64,000 nucleotides of DNA from Stropharia rugosoannulata (taxonomy: Eukaryota > Basidiomycota > Agaricomycetes > Agaricales > Strophariaceae), in NCBI GenBank assembly GCA_028532985.1, contig JANCIK010000012.1, forward strand, positions 2,294,001 through 2,358,000. Reading direction: 5' to 3'. The position numbers and the translations under genes were made by a program. Within the stretch, counting starts at the first letter, position 1. Each line of letters begins with the position of its first letter. The notes under the pieces are model-generated. The model made no database searches and was not told the origin of the DNA. It saw only the letters and a list, made by a program, of their open reading frames with translations. Below, piece after piece: positions 48,076 through 60,140 of this stretch.

Positions 48076-51000
48076 CTACAAGTTCACCATACCAACTTCT
48101 TCCTGTACAAACTCGGTCCTCGCATACGCCGTACTTCTGTCGATTATATACCATTTCCCTCGAGATTTGATACGACCTACAACTGAAGTTATGGCTCGGA
48201 TGTCTGTGATTATTTTCGCTGAATACTGTGTATAGTGAGTTAATTCAATCGTCGCATCCTTGTTAAAGGTCTTGCATGGTACAATGAGCGCTAACAGGAC
48301 TGTTTTTCCTTGATAGTCATGCCAGAAATAATTGGGTGGTAGACTGAGCTGCAGGATGCGCTCAAGTTTACCATAGCATACTTCTATGTCGGATTCATCA
48401 GAGGTAAGGATTTGACACTGGCGATTATCAGTGTACTAAATGAAGACAATGGTTATAAAGGCTTACCCGAACATAAGACATGTTACGTTCTCTGTCGTCA
48501 TCGTAAGATGCTGACGCTGAGCGAATCTTGTCACCCCCGCCTTCAATTCTGAACTTCCCCCAAGATATGGCTGTCTGTGGTAAATTTTTCATAATATCTA
48601 TTTGCCGTTCGTTGATTAGAGCCTTGAGATATAGAGATATCCTTTTGCGCGCGGTTTGATCCAGAACAAACGATTTTTGACGTGGAGGCCTCAGTATTAT
48701 GTTTTGATAACCATCTATTTTTCTTTCATCGCGCGACTGATCTTTGATGAAAGGGTTTCCGAGGTTGTATAATATGTCAATCTGCTCCAGGTAAGCCTTT
48801 TGAATCAAGCGGTTGTTCAGATTAGCCCATGGAGCAACTTTAGATTTCAATCCAGCTTGAGCGTATCCGCAGTACCTTTCCAGCCAGAAGGCCCACGTAC
48901 ACCATACCGGTCCGCAGAATCGAATATTATCCGCCAGATGGACATCACGAAAAAGACTTTTGATCGGAGGGCACTTTAGGAAAGTGTGATCAGATCATCA
49001 ATTGATGGGGCCTTTAACTACTTTAGGATGTCATGAGATGCCTTGGCATGTCCTGGCATGCCCTGGCATGCTTTGAATTTCCATGCAACGTGGGGAAATA
49101 AAGCCAGCTTGAACGACTTTTCCCACCTTCATTGCTGATTTTCAAACATTAAAATTATACACATTATGTGGGTGACATGCCCATTTAAGTACTTCAAATA
49201 GTGCGATAATTTGATTATGTAAGCCTATCCAATATCGCACTAAGTCGACTAAGTCCTCTAAGTTCACTTGCACTTCACTCTTGTCTTCCCCACCCCCCTC
49301 ACCCAACTTTACTTGTATGCTTGGGCTTCACTCTACTCAGGCAGTTTTGATGGCTGCTACCTTGTTGGATCCTGACCTGGGCTTAGGGCAGACAAGGATG
49401 GATCATGGAATGGGCCTGTTCCAATAGAGATTGCTGTATATCGTCGGAACAGTGAACCGCATTATAAAGCGGTTTTTTGGTACGTTTTTAGCTCGTCTAT
49501 ACGTTTCTAACGCACCCAAGAACACTCCAAACGAACCAGTATTCGACGTGCAAACTTAACACCATCTGGAGACCCCTATTGGTACAGTTCACCATTTCCC
49601 TTCTCATCCGTTTATTCAGAGCCTTCGGTCGCCCCAGATTCAGAATGTGGGCAATTATGCGATTCTAACGAGCTCAAGACCGATGGATTTGGTTGCCTGG
49701 AAGGCGAGAACCGGCTATGTTACCCTCCTTCCCCCAATTTCCGATGTTTTATCGATTTTAAAGGTATGTGTTGGATTTATTGCGTCGTTCATTTCACATA
49801 TGAGCTTCTGAAGATTAGGGGATTCCATAGAGTGCTTGAACGTTCGATTCCAACGCCTGGAAGCCATACAACTGTGATGTGCTCCTCCTGCCCCTGGACT
49901 GCCTCTGCTTGTAAGTGCCATAACTCCAGATCCTGTCCACCTTTACTCTCAATTCTTTTTGAACCTTCAAGAGCATTTTAGTTCCCTGCCAACCGTCTCC
50001 AATATCATGCCAATTCATCCAGTACTTGCCAAGTATCATCTTATAGGTGTCAAGTCCCCTTTCACCACTTTCTATCTTGTCAGTTTCCTCCGAGCCCTCG
50101 GTCACCGCATATTCATATTGTGGGCAATTATGCGATTCTAACGAGCTCAAGACCGATGGATTTGGTTGCCTGGAAGGCGAGAACCAACTATGTCTCTCTC
50201 CTTCCCCTATTTTCCGATGTTTTATCGATTTTAAAGGTATGTATCCGCTATATTGTGTCGTTCTTTTCAGATATGAGCTCCTGAAGATTAGGGGATTCCA
50301 TAGAGTGCTTGAACGTTCGATTCCGACGCCTGGAAGCCATACAACTGTGATGTGCTCCTCCTGCCCCTGGACTGCCTCTGCTTGTAAGTGCCATAACTCC
50401 GGATCCTGTCCACCTTCACTCCTAATTCCTTTTGCACCTTCAAGACCATCTTAGTCCTCTGCCAAACGTCTCCAAGATCATGCCAATTCATCCAGTACTT
50501 GCCAAGTATCATCTTATAGGTGTCAAGTCCCCCTAGGACGCATTTTCCCTCATATATTTGTCAATACCCGGCCAAACAGTATGATCTTTGCATTTCCTGG
50601 TTCTTCTCATTAATACCTATCGAACAGTACCATTCATTGCATGATTTGACGAGTTTAAGGGCGATCTCACTCTGTGTGTCCTCCTTCCCCTAAGTGGGAC
50701 AAATTAATTCATAGGTGCGCTTCTGGATATCCTGAGTGTCTCAAACTTTGGGAAAACTTACTCAACTACATAAGGTACCTGCTCCTGCGACGGCTTAATT
50801 TATGGAGCAACCAAGCATCCTTCATCTCAAGTTGCTAGTTAACTTCGGAGTTTTGAAGTATTTCTTTGATTCTGACATAGGTTCGTCTCCAATCTCCTTA
50901 ATTCTTTTTATGATGAACTCACCTTGATTGTAGCTTTCTAACGAGCCCTTAAACGCTATATATCGTCGCTTGGAATCCAAAAATCCGCCATGTGCTCCTC

Positions 51001-54000
51001 CTCCCCCTCCCTCCTCCAGGTAAAGTACTTCATATCTTGGGTTCCTGTTCGTATTTTTGGCTAATTCTTTTTGGAGTCTTTTACTATAGATATGTATCGA
51101 CTAATCGACCAGTTTATGGCGTCCGATACGCCCTCAATATCCGATGTCCCTATTGACCATATGACTATTATTGCAGAGTTGAATATCATCTCCTTCCTTC
51201 AATTTTCAACAAAGGCTTTCGCAACTTGGCATGTTTATTCACCATTTATGTGGGGTTTGAACGTGTTCCTTACACAAATTTTGAGACTCCTGGATGCCTG
51301 TGAGTAGCCATGTCCTCCTCCATCTCCCTGTCTTGGACTAATTTTGCTCTAAGTCAAGAACAACTTCTTCAATTGCATCGCGGTTTTTTTGAGCTTCTTC
51401 GCGTTAATTCAGGCTTTCTAACGAGCCCCTGAACGCGTTATTCCGAGCAGAATTACCATCTTCATAAGCGCCCTATCACTGTGTTGTATTATATGTATCT
51501 ACATGAATACTGTATTATCTAGTTTAGTTAGAGTCAATATATAACTTGTTTTTGATAAGAAGTTTCAATAGTACTTGTTAAATGGCATTATATATAAACA
51601 TCTTTGAATGATACAAGGCCCATCTGGTGGATCCTAGGATGCCTTGAGCTGCCCTGGATTGCCTTGGGAAAGTTGTACCTGGTAGTTTGCAGAGGGACCT
51701 TGCCCTGAGTGCACCTAAGGGCCCTGGCTGCTTTGCATGCCCTGGCTGCCTTAGGATCTCTAAGGCTGTGCCAGGGAGATACAAAGCCCCTGGGGACAAA
51801 AGTCATTTTCCTGATGGAGCAAGCCGTGAATGTTTAGGGTGCAGACGGACAGGCGGAGAGGATTTCTCTGGTAGTATATCCTGTGGTGAATATGTTATTG
51901 ATTATCCGTAAGATTGTAGTCTACTGACTTACTTTTCGAAGTTGATGACCCACTCGATTATCTTGTTTTCCAGAACTGCCAGTTCATCGCGTGTTACAGT
52001 GAACTGGATACAGATCTTCATGATCTCTACAAGTTTCATGAAATGGTTGTAGTACTTTTGCTTGGAAAATCTCCCTCGCAAAACTACGGGAGCAACATAC
52101 ATGAACCAGAACAACCAACCTTCAGCAGTCATTGCTGCGCTATCATTGACAGGGTTGCCGATTCTCCGTATGAATGCTGCGGGAATGGATGATATTCCCT
52201 CCTCAGTTTCCTCGCCGATCAATTTCCAGTTAGCTGCCGGTATGATATAATCTTCTTTTCCGTCGTCGAGGTCCTTATATCTACCTTGCCACAGGTAAAA
52301 TAGCGCTTTGACAATGTTTTCCAGGATAAGATGCATCCAATCCCAAGGTACGCCCTGTGCATAATCAATCAACTTGACACGCTTCAAACCTGGCATTCCT
52401 TTGATCCCTAGGGCCTGAGCGATACACCTGGCTTGGGCCTTAGAGCCCGTGCCTTCCATTTGCTCCACAGCAGCCTGCCAGTCGCCATGCTCGCGCAGCA
52501 GCAGATTTCTTGGGTCGTAGTCGGTTAGGTGAGACTTCAGAGGTGTGTAGTATGTCTTCTTGTCTCCTATATTTGATCATACAGCTTTTATCTTGCAGGA
52601 TTGACAGGGAACAAAGCTATTGTGACCCATTAAGCGCATTAACTTTTCTAGGGCCACAATGTCGCCTATTGGGAACATAATATAAGCATGTAAGTCGAAC
52701 ATTGTCTGTTTGGTGCAATCGAAAGTCCTGACGCCCTTTGCAAGTTTGATGCACTCATCCTCAAACGGAGCAAGGAATGTATCCAAGCGTTTAGGTTGAC
52801 GAGGGCCTGGGATAATACCAATGCATAGCAGGTTTTCAAGTAGCGTTCGAGAGTCGGGTGGCAAATTATACAGTTTGACCAGGATTGGTGTTGCGGAAGG
52901 ACCATTCTGCCGCCTTTTGTGGAGGAGATAGGAATCCATGGATGTTGCAAAGGCGATATTGCGCTTATCAGAAAAGTAAGTATGCTGTAGCTCGACCCCA
53001 TCCACCTGAACTCTCTGACCGAGTAGGTTTTGATAGTGCTCTCCATCAAAAACGTCGGAAATATCATTCTGGCCATGCTGGTATTCGCTTCGATAGGAGA
53101 GCTCTTTGATGCATTGCTCATTTTTGAAGAGGTTTTGGAGGCGAGTAATCAAGGGGATGTAGCAGAACTGTCTATGGGGCTTGGTACCGTGGTCAATATA
53201 TCGAGGTTCTCCGCATTGAATGCATTCCGATTCGTCTTCAAACTCACCCGTGTAGCATATGCATGAATTAATACAGCAATCGTACCATTCAGGTTCCACT
53301 CTTGATAGTACGGCCATTCGGTAGGTGCAACGAAAGAGTGACAACAGTTCAATATCCTCACTGAAAGCCTGTTGTAATAGATCGTATCCCGTATCCGACA
53401 TCTTAACCAGCATACACAGTTTGAACAGTTGTATATTCGCGAGATCATCCTTTGAAAGCTCAGTTTTCACTGCACGGCAAGTTAGCATCATCTGAAGGAG
53501 TATACATGCAACTTACGCTGCTTCCAGAGAGCTGACTCTTCATCGAGCTGCAACATGTCTTCGATGTCCTTAATTCGATCAGGCTGTGAGTCGGTCTCTA
53601 CATCTGAATTCAGGTCTTCATATACCATCTCTTCTTCTTCGTACTCCCAACCCGCTTCAGGATGAGCATCATGGTTGTCAAGATCGGATTGCTTGTCATC
53701 GCTCATTTCAGAAAGATATCCATTATCTTGGTCAATGTGGTCATTATTGCCCGCGAAAAATTCTAGCAATCCGTCATTTTCGTACTCAATAGCAATGTCG
53801 ACCTTGTCATCAGCGGAGATCTCGTCGTTGTCAGCAGGGACCATATCCTCGTCATCCTCAGCTGTGATTTCTTCGTCTTCTTTAGCAGGAATTCCGGTGG
53901 TGTTCACAATCTCATCGTCCTCTACAGCCATCTCCTCGTCCTTTTCACTAATTACTTCGTTATCTTCATCGAAAACCATGCAGTCTCCTACATCCACAAC

Positions 54001-54666
54001 ATGTGCTTCAAAGGTATACTCACTGCTGTCAGATGAATGATTTGCGTTAGATTCCCCCTCATAGTGATCTTCTAGAGGAGCATCCTCGGATGAAGATTCG
54101 GATATTTCGTATTCTTCTGGACGCAGTGATTGTGTAGTAGGATAGCCCGAATCATCCTCAGAAGAGGAAAGACTGTGATCAGGGTTATTTGCTGCAGCAT
54201 AATGTCTTCGGCATGTCCTGCTCGCCAATAACTTTCCGCAGTTAGGTGTACAATGGCAGTACCTCAAGGACATGACGGTGGGGGGTGGGGGGTTGTAGGA
54301 TTCAGGACATCCGATAACATGGCACTCCGGTGCAGTGAACACATCTCTGATGGATGGGCGTGAATCCATTCGCGAAGCCTCAAGACTCGCAGCTGAGTAA
54401 AACATGGCCTGGAAAGGATAGACGAGTCGCTGGCATGGGAAGAGGGGGTTGTATGTGCGCTTACGGGTACTAGTGGGCAAGGTCGACGGGCGTGTGGGGC
54501 ATAAAGGATGTATAGTGGCCTCGATAGTACTCCTGTAACGAGGTGAGTGAGGCCTATCCTGCCTTGTATTTTCCGCGCAGCCCCATCCCTCCACAGACTT
54601 TGCCATCGGGACGGGGCTGTAGTGGCTAGGTTGCAGTGATACAGCGTTGCCTTGTGGGTTTGCCAA
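48076..54666 (-). pseudogene. Plavaka-type (Tnp2 family) transposase, broken by a stop codon and by element copy B
   Basis: Minus-strand exons: from about 54666 to 53517, 53469-51933, 51880-51817 interrupted and resumed at 48942-48467, and 48435-48076. The N-terminus has a Cys/His cluster (YCHCTPNCGKLLASRTCRRHY) and a long acidic region. The core carries Tnp2 landmarks: VKLYNLPPDSRTLLENLLCI, GIIPGPRQPKRLDTFLAPF, the MLMRLMGHNS-like end LMRLMGHNSFVPCQSC, and then AQGVPWDWMHLILENIVKAL. The C-terminus is PVWCTWAFWLERYCGY, LERILQLSLPPNYFW and IDRSTAYARTEF. An in-frame TGA at 52577-52579 sits just after CQSCKIKAV with the same frame continuing on both sides. Copy B splits the codons for GLLH and LADNIRF, and removing it with one TC restores the reading frame. 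By family knowledge Tnp2 proteins move CACTA-like elements in Agaricomycetes. This copy is dead. The exact start codon is uncertain. Confidence 0.82.
48943..51816 (-). mobile_element. 2.9-kb TIR element, copy B, inserted in the Tnp2 gene
   Basis: The same element as 45187-47990 in the opposite direction, with the same 20-bp terminal repeats. It is flanked by GA on the plus strand (48941-48942 and 51817-51818). It is 2874 bp; most of the extra length is about 85 bp around 51302-51388 that copy A lacks. Compared over the first ~350 bp the copies differ at only a handful of positions. An open frame at 51071-51307 (MESFTIDMYRLIDQFMASD) parallels the minus-strand frame at 45854-45582 of copy A. 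The two frames differ by several substitutions, and neither is a recognised protein. Confidence 0.85.
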
Positions 54667-55637
54667 AGATGCGCAAGGGAAGAGAAGAAGTCACGGAGAG
54701 GACGTGAAGGACATATTCAGCAGTGGGGACCAGAGGAAGAGGGGCACGGGCAGTGCAGGTGGCATGCGCGTAGTATCAATCGAAATGTAACATCCAGGGA
54801 CCGTTCTGCTGGTTAGCAGCCCTCAAACCACTCGTTCCCGCATTCCAGTGCACGGTCCCGTCCCTGCATTGCCCTGTAAGACTAGCGCCCAATCACCTAC
54901 ACTGCAATTCCTTGGAGTTCGGGAGAAGAGACGTAGTTTGGAAACGTTTGCAGTACAGTAAATGCACTTTCACTCTCTAGGCCTGAGCGAATGTATAAGC
55001 TGATCAAAAACAAAATGAAACAAACGTCCTTTTGGAGTCTGATTGAACTTGAGTCGGTATGACTGACATTATTGACGTTATGTGAAGTGGGGCCGGATAC
55101 TCTGAAGCGGAAGAAGTTTCCCTCCAACAGACAAACTAGGGTCGAAAAGGAGGGTCCTTGAAAGAACAGTATCTTAGATACGATTTTCGTGTTACTTTGT
55201 TATGCCCAGCAAATTTTGGCTACCTAAGTATGTCGCTATATTTGCTACTTGACAGTGAGCTACAGAAAGTATTAGCTATTTTGTCTACCCCAACGTCACA
55301 AGCTAATGCTACTCCAAAAAGTAGCTAACTTGGCTCCATAAGTAGGAGTACTGTTGCGTTTTCAAAACAGCTTAAAAAAATGTTTATTGGGTACAGCAAA
55401 CACCTGTTTACAGATGTAGGTGAGATGTGTGTGCAACAGATATGGCTACCTTTTTTGCTATACTACGACTTAAATAGCAGTATCTCCTACTTATTTTTTT
55501 CACAGTGCACAGGTGTGTAGTCCTGTTGTTTACAATTCATGCATAGAAATGGTTAAGCCACCAATTTTAGCATACTATAGAAAAAGCTGCGCAAATTAGT
55601 CTACATAGCCGTCCAACAATATCCATTGTCTTCTCTT
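54667..55637. other. Upstream of the Tnp2 gene, AT-rich spacer
   Basis: No gene is supported and no matching terminal or subterminal repeat of the Plavaka element was found here, so its upstream end is unresolved. From 55180 to 55500 the DNA is AT-rich with many AGTAGC/GCTACY motifs, as at 33740-34060. Confidence 0.35.
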
Positions 55638-56006
55638 CTACCCATGGCGCGCGTGATGAGCAGAAGCATGTGCAGCAATGCCCGAGTGCGTAGCATGTTT
55701 AAAAGAAGCCTGTGCCTTTTCGTTGCTCTCATGTGCGCGTTGGAGACTATGCTCATGGTGCTCCGGTAGACCATGTATACGTGCACTGACAGTGATATTG
55801 CGGTGCGTCGTACCCAGGTTATCGAGTTGCGCTGCCTGCGTGCGGTGCACCTGTGCGCTGTCAAGGTGCGTCTGCATCTCGAGGACGTGGCTCCCGTGCA
55901 CAAGGTGGTACGTCGGGTTGCTGTTGAACGCGTCCAGGTGTGCGTTGTACGCGCTCGTGTGCGCGTCGGCGGCTGCTTTGTGCGCGTGGCTGGCAATGTT
56001 GAGGTT
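55638..56006 (-). CDS. Possible terminal exon of a small His/Ala-rich helical protein
   Basis: On the minus strand an exon can begin after the acceptor CATAG at 56007-56011 and runs open to the stop at 55638 (about 120 codons). It reads NLNIASHAHKAAADAHTSAY and then HLDAFNSNPTYHLVHGSHVL, followed by a helix-prone, His/Ala/Gln-rich stretch (HLDSAQVHRTQAAQLDNL; HHEHSLQRAHESNEKAQASF). The even spacing of small and polar residues looks like real protein rather than a chance frame. The first exon may be the short frame starting at 56140 (MMPLGGEAAVLTHFHPLYFY), but the donor is unclear. I do not recognise the family. Confidence 0.35.
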   Translation of the reverse strand, partial: NLNIASHAHKAAADAHTSAYNAHLDAFNSNPTYHLVHGSHVLEMQTHLDSAQVHRTQAAQLDNLGTTHRNITVSARIHGLPEHHEHSLQRAHESNEKAQASFKHATHSGIAAHASAHHARHG

Positions 56007-56140
56007 CTATGCCGTAGCCTTAAAATACTAAGGACACACATTGTTCTGATATGGGGATTTCGACCGGCGGAATGAAGATGGTAGAAGTAAAGTGGGTGAA
56101 AGTGGGTGAGCACAGCTGCCTCTCCTCCTAGTGGCATCAC

Positions 56141-57519
56141 CCTGCCTCCCCGATTATCCTAAAACTCGTGTCGCTGGATATTCGTGCATCAAATTTCCAA
56201 TAGTTGCACCCTGAAGTATTTTCACCCTGAAATATTTTGAAATGCCCTCTAGCATGATGTTACAGATTATCTAAGCTAGCGCGCCAATACTGCGCCGCCC
56301 AGCGCCACCCTTCCGCCAAGTCTTCGTTCCACAAGCTCTCAGGTGGACTCTGGGTCCCTACGACATATTTACATGCATAGCAGTTTTGGACGTGGGCCGC
56401 CCATCTCGTGAGATGTCCGTTCCATTCATTGCATTGGGTCACGTCTTATCACTTCACAGTACTTCCGCCTATCCATCCAACCTGCCAGCATGGACTTTAA
56501 TTTTCACGCGCACTCTGTCTGCCAACGTGCCAATGAGATTGCCGCGCATGCGGGCCCGGTACTCTGCATCGCGCGCAGTCCCATGCACGGGGCGCATATA
56601 TCTTATCCCCGTCTTTTATCCGCTCCGTCCGGTCCCAGTCTATGATGCCGCCCTTCGGGAATGACCATCCCATTAACTTACAAGGCTCCTCTGCTGCTAT
56701 TCTCGCTTAGTCCCCACTACACGCATGCGCCCTCACTCCGACTGTATTCATCGTGACTTGCGCCCACGGCGCGCCATCAATGTTCTTCCAACCGCTCCGT
56801 CCGGCATCTCCATACTGCTTTGCCCTTCCTTTCACTTTACTAGCCGGCTTCCCCGCTCGTCGCCTGCGGACTCAGTTGCTTATTTGTTTATTTACTACGA
56901 CAGAGTGATCAGTAGTGCCTCAAGTGTAAGGACGATTATTTCTTAAGTAGTAACTCATAACGACTTGGTGTAGTATTGCCTAGACAGATTGCATATGGGA
57001 CAGATGACTCACGGCCAACTCACAGCTTATATTTGTATCTCAAGTAATTTATCCTTGTGATAATATATGGTAATTCTACATGGTGTAAGTCTGCAAGTTT
57101 TTATGTGTTGAGATTTTCTGTGTATCCGAAATCTTGGAGTTTTCTATGCTCAATAATGCCTGACCGTCCTACGGTATACCGTAGCCTCAGTAGCCAAATA
57201 AAATGTGGAGAGTGGCTAAGTTCATACCTCAAAAGACTGATAGCACTTGACAAAAACTGTCTGGGACGAACTGTCTTGGGACGAAATTTCTGGATTGTCC
57301 CGTGTCCCACCGAAAGTGGCGGTTTCAAAAATTTCTCCACGGTATCGTCCAATGTCCGCCCCTGGACGAACCATTTAAGATGATCCGGTAGTCTTGGATC
57401 GTATTGCTTACTCAGTTAATGTGATTTATTCTGTGGATATGGCATCTCGCTAGTAGAGTCTGTTGTTGCTCGTCAGTTAAGAATGTCTAGGCGCCCTGGT
57501 TGGGTGGGTCGACGGGCCG
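56141..57519. other. No supported gene
   Basis: Short open frames only (for example 56260-56442 minus, 56386-56664 plus, 57057-57383 plus), none with a recognised motif. A perfect 16-bp palindrome, CTACGGTATACCGTAG, is at 57169-57184. Confidence 0.4.
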
Positions 57520-60140
57520 CAAACTCCTGATCTAATTTTGGAGCACACGGGCAATGCCGCGCAACGAAAGGTAAGCTACACAGCCACGTACGACGTACGA
57601 CGTTTCGTCTTCGCCACGTCCTACACAGTAGCCTACATGGGACCTCGACAATTTATTCTCATTGTGCCTGTGTCTTTGGACCGTGGCTGACTGCGATGCT
57701 AAAACATATGCAATGCAACGAAACAGCACGGGTACGCGGAACTAGACTTACTCATGACGTGTCTTGCGAGGACGTGAATGGCAAGATAGCAATAGCGGGA
57801 CGACCGTGGTTGAGAGAGGAGAGAGTGAATGGGACGCGTCATTGGGTGTAGATTGCGTGCGCGAGGAGTACACTGAGACCCGCTATAACAAGGGTGGAGA
57901 TATGGTACGTGTCTCTGTTGTCTATGAAGTTTATTTTAGTGACTCATTCCCCGTCCTTTTTCCAGTTCACTGCTCTCCGCCTTCTGCAGACCTGAGATTG
58001 TGCTACGCATCAGCTCATCCGAAAATCCAGTCACTTCCACGTATCACACATTTCGCGGCTCACGTTTATACTCTTTGTGTTCGTGGAGCCCGTCCTCTCA
58101 GATCCGTCCCCATCCCACCCACCGTCCACATGTGTCGTATCGTCCTCGCTGCCTCTACACCTCAATAGGGTTCGTTTCTCTACCATTGCTGGTTGTGACA
58201 CTGGCTTATGGATTTGAATAAAAGGGAAGCACGGAACTGGACCTGCTCACGACATGTCTTGCGAGCACGGGGGTTACAGCCTAGAGTACAAGATGGCAAA
58301 CTAAAACATGGGCAATTATTATTGTGTAAAAGGGGAGGAGAGGAGAGGAGAGAGTAACTGGATCATGGGTGGGATATATCTGTGCGACGTGTAGTTCTAG
58401 GTACGTTTCTATCTTGCCTTGTCTCAGCACACGTTTACGGTTCCCGCCCTTTGAAGAGCCTCTTTGCACATTATTTACCCAGTTCACTGACGTCTGCATG
58501 CCGTAGGTCATACGTCTCCTCGTTTGCATAGCGAGGTACGTGCTCGTATTTCTTCCGCATCGGCGCGTGTTTACGCTTGCTTTGTTCGACTAGCCCGCTG
58601 CCCTCGCCGCACCTCGCCGTGCTCTCTGCCTTCTGCTTGTCCAGGTCTTCATATCACCCTCCTCGATGGCCCTCTCTGCATGGTCGCGCCAGTCGCGTCC
58701 AACGTCCGGCCATCTCCGCGATGTACCCCGCCCTCCTGCGTCCCTTCTTTGATATTGCAGAGACACCCCTTGTGGTCGCACATTAATTTGATAGAAATGG
58801 CCACCAGCTTTGGGTCTTACTACTTCTAACAGCTGGCGTTGGTTCTATTTGCATCCTCGCCCTTCTTGGGGTTCGCTCCGTGTGGTCCGATCCGGATCCA
58901 CTTACTCAAGTACTCGTGCATGTGGATATACCAGCTGGCATGTAAGCATTTCCCCGCCTTCCGTTGGATGGTCCTCGATGCACCTCGCCTCCCCCAACTG
59001 CGCGGCGGGTGAGGCGCCGTCCCGGAAGATCCAGCATACATGACGCATGGCGGTTCACCCCGCCGTTCATGCAAGTATCCTATACACGCCTCGGCTTGCG
59101 TGCCCGTACATCCTTTCCCGTGCACGCTCATTCTGCGACCCCCCGCCCATCCCTCCTATAATCTCATCACTCCCCGTTCAGGCCCCGCTCCCGCTCGCCC
59201 GCGATATCGATGCGCGCCTATATCTGCATCACACCAGGTCCCGGTCCATGCATCTTATACCGTCCGCGTTCGGTGGATCTTGTCCCGGGGGTATTTGTCT
59301 CACTCCATCCAGCTCAGTGACGTCGCGTCGCGTCGTACTGTGACCCGCTCCATCTGACCGGGGCTCGATGCGCATGAAGATATTGCGTCCGTGAGCCATG
59401 CAGCCCGTTGTACTCCCATCCCGTCCCCGCTCCCGTCCCGCACCCATCCCTCCCTCCTGCGTACGTGTCCGGCCACGCTCCCGCGACACACATCCAGCAT
59501 GCTCGCTCATGTAGTGAATGTGCGCTCCGTCCGACTCGGGCGTACGTTCTTGGTGCACGGTTTCACGCACCGCGCCCATCACATCGGTCGTTCCTGTTCC
59601 GTTTATTGTATCTCGTCCCGCGCATCACATCGTAGTGGATACCGCCCCATCGAACCTGACGGAGTGGGCCACGTGCACAGGTTATGCTAGCACGCCCTCC
59701 AGCGACCTTGCATGCGCGCTCTGGTACAAGGGGAGGGGGGAACAAGAAGGGGAGGGGAGGGAGGCACGGGATGGGGGTGAGCGGTGAGCGTGGGAGGGAG
59801 CAGGAGCACGGAGATGGGCCAGGACATACGAGTCTCGAGGAAAGGCCGAGGGATACCGGTGATTAGGGGAGAGGCGAAGAGGGTGACAGGATATACACGT
59901 CACCTCTTTTAGCTTGCAGATCTGGTCCCGCTCGTGCGCACTCCATGTGTCGGGGTCAATTGTGTATCGTCGCAGCTCGCGGACCCTGCTCGCTGCTCTC
60001 AACCTTGAGCTCCCTTGGCCAACCTGGTGCCCAGTCCCCCAGCGCGTCCTCTCGATACTATCCCACGACTACGTAAATGCGCATATTACTCCAACCTTCA
60101 GTCTCGTACTAACCCCGCCCGCCCACCAACCTGATAAATG
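57520..60140. repeat. Pyrimidine-skewed interspersed repeat, copy III
   Basis: Same family as 27740-29880 and in the same orientation. Matching anchors occur in the same order as in copy I: GTGTCTTGCGAGGACG (57758), TTTGTTCGACTAGCCCG (58580), CGCCCTTCTTGGGGTTCGCT (58858), CACCGCCCCATC-like text (59640) and GGGGAGGGAGGCACGGGAT (59752). No conserved open frame. Confidence 0.6.

Noticed and set aside
45187..51816. A single giant palindrome or assembly artefact
   Set aside because: The two arms have different 2-bp flanks, differ in length by 70 bp and in scattered bases, and one interrupts a coding frame cleanly, so they are independent insertions.
52500..52600. A short intron around the TGA at 52577
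   Set aside because: The only GT...AG pair there spans about 16 bases, far too short, and the frame is the same on both sides of the stop.
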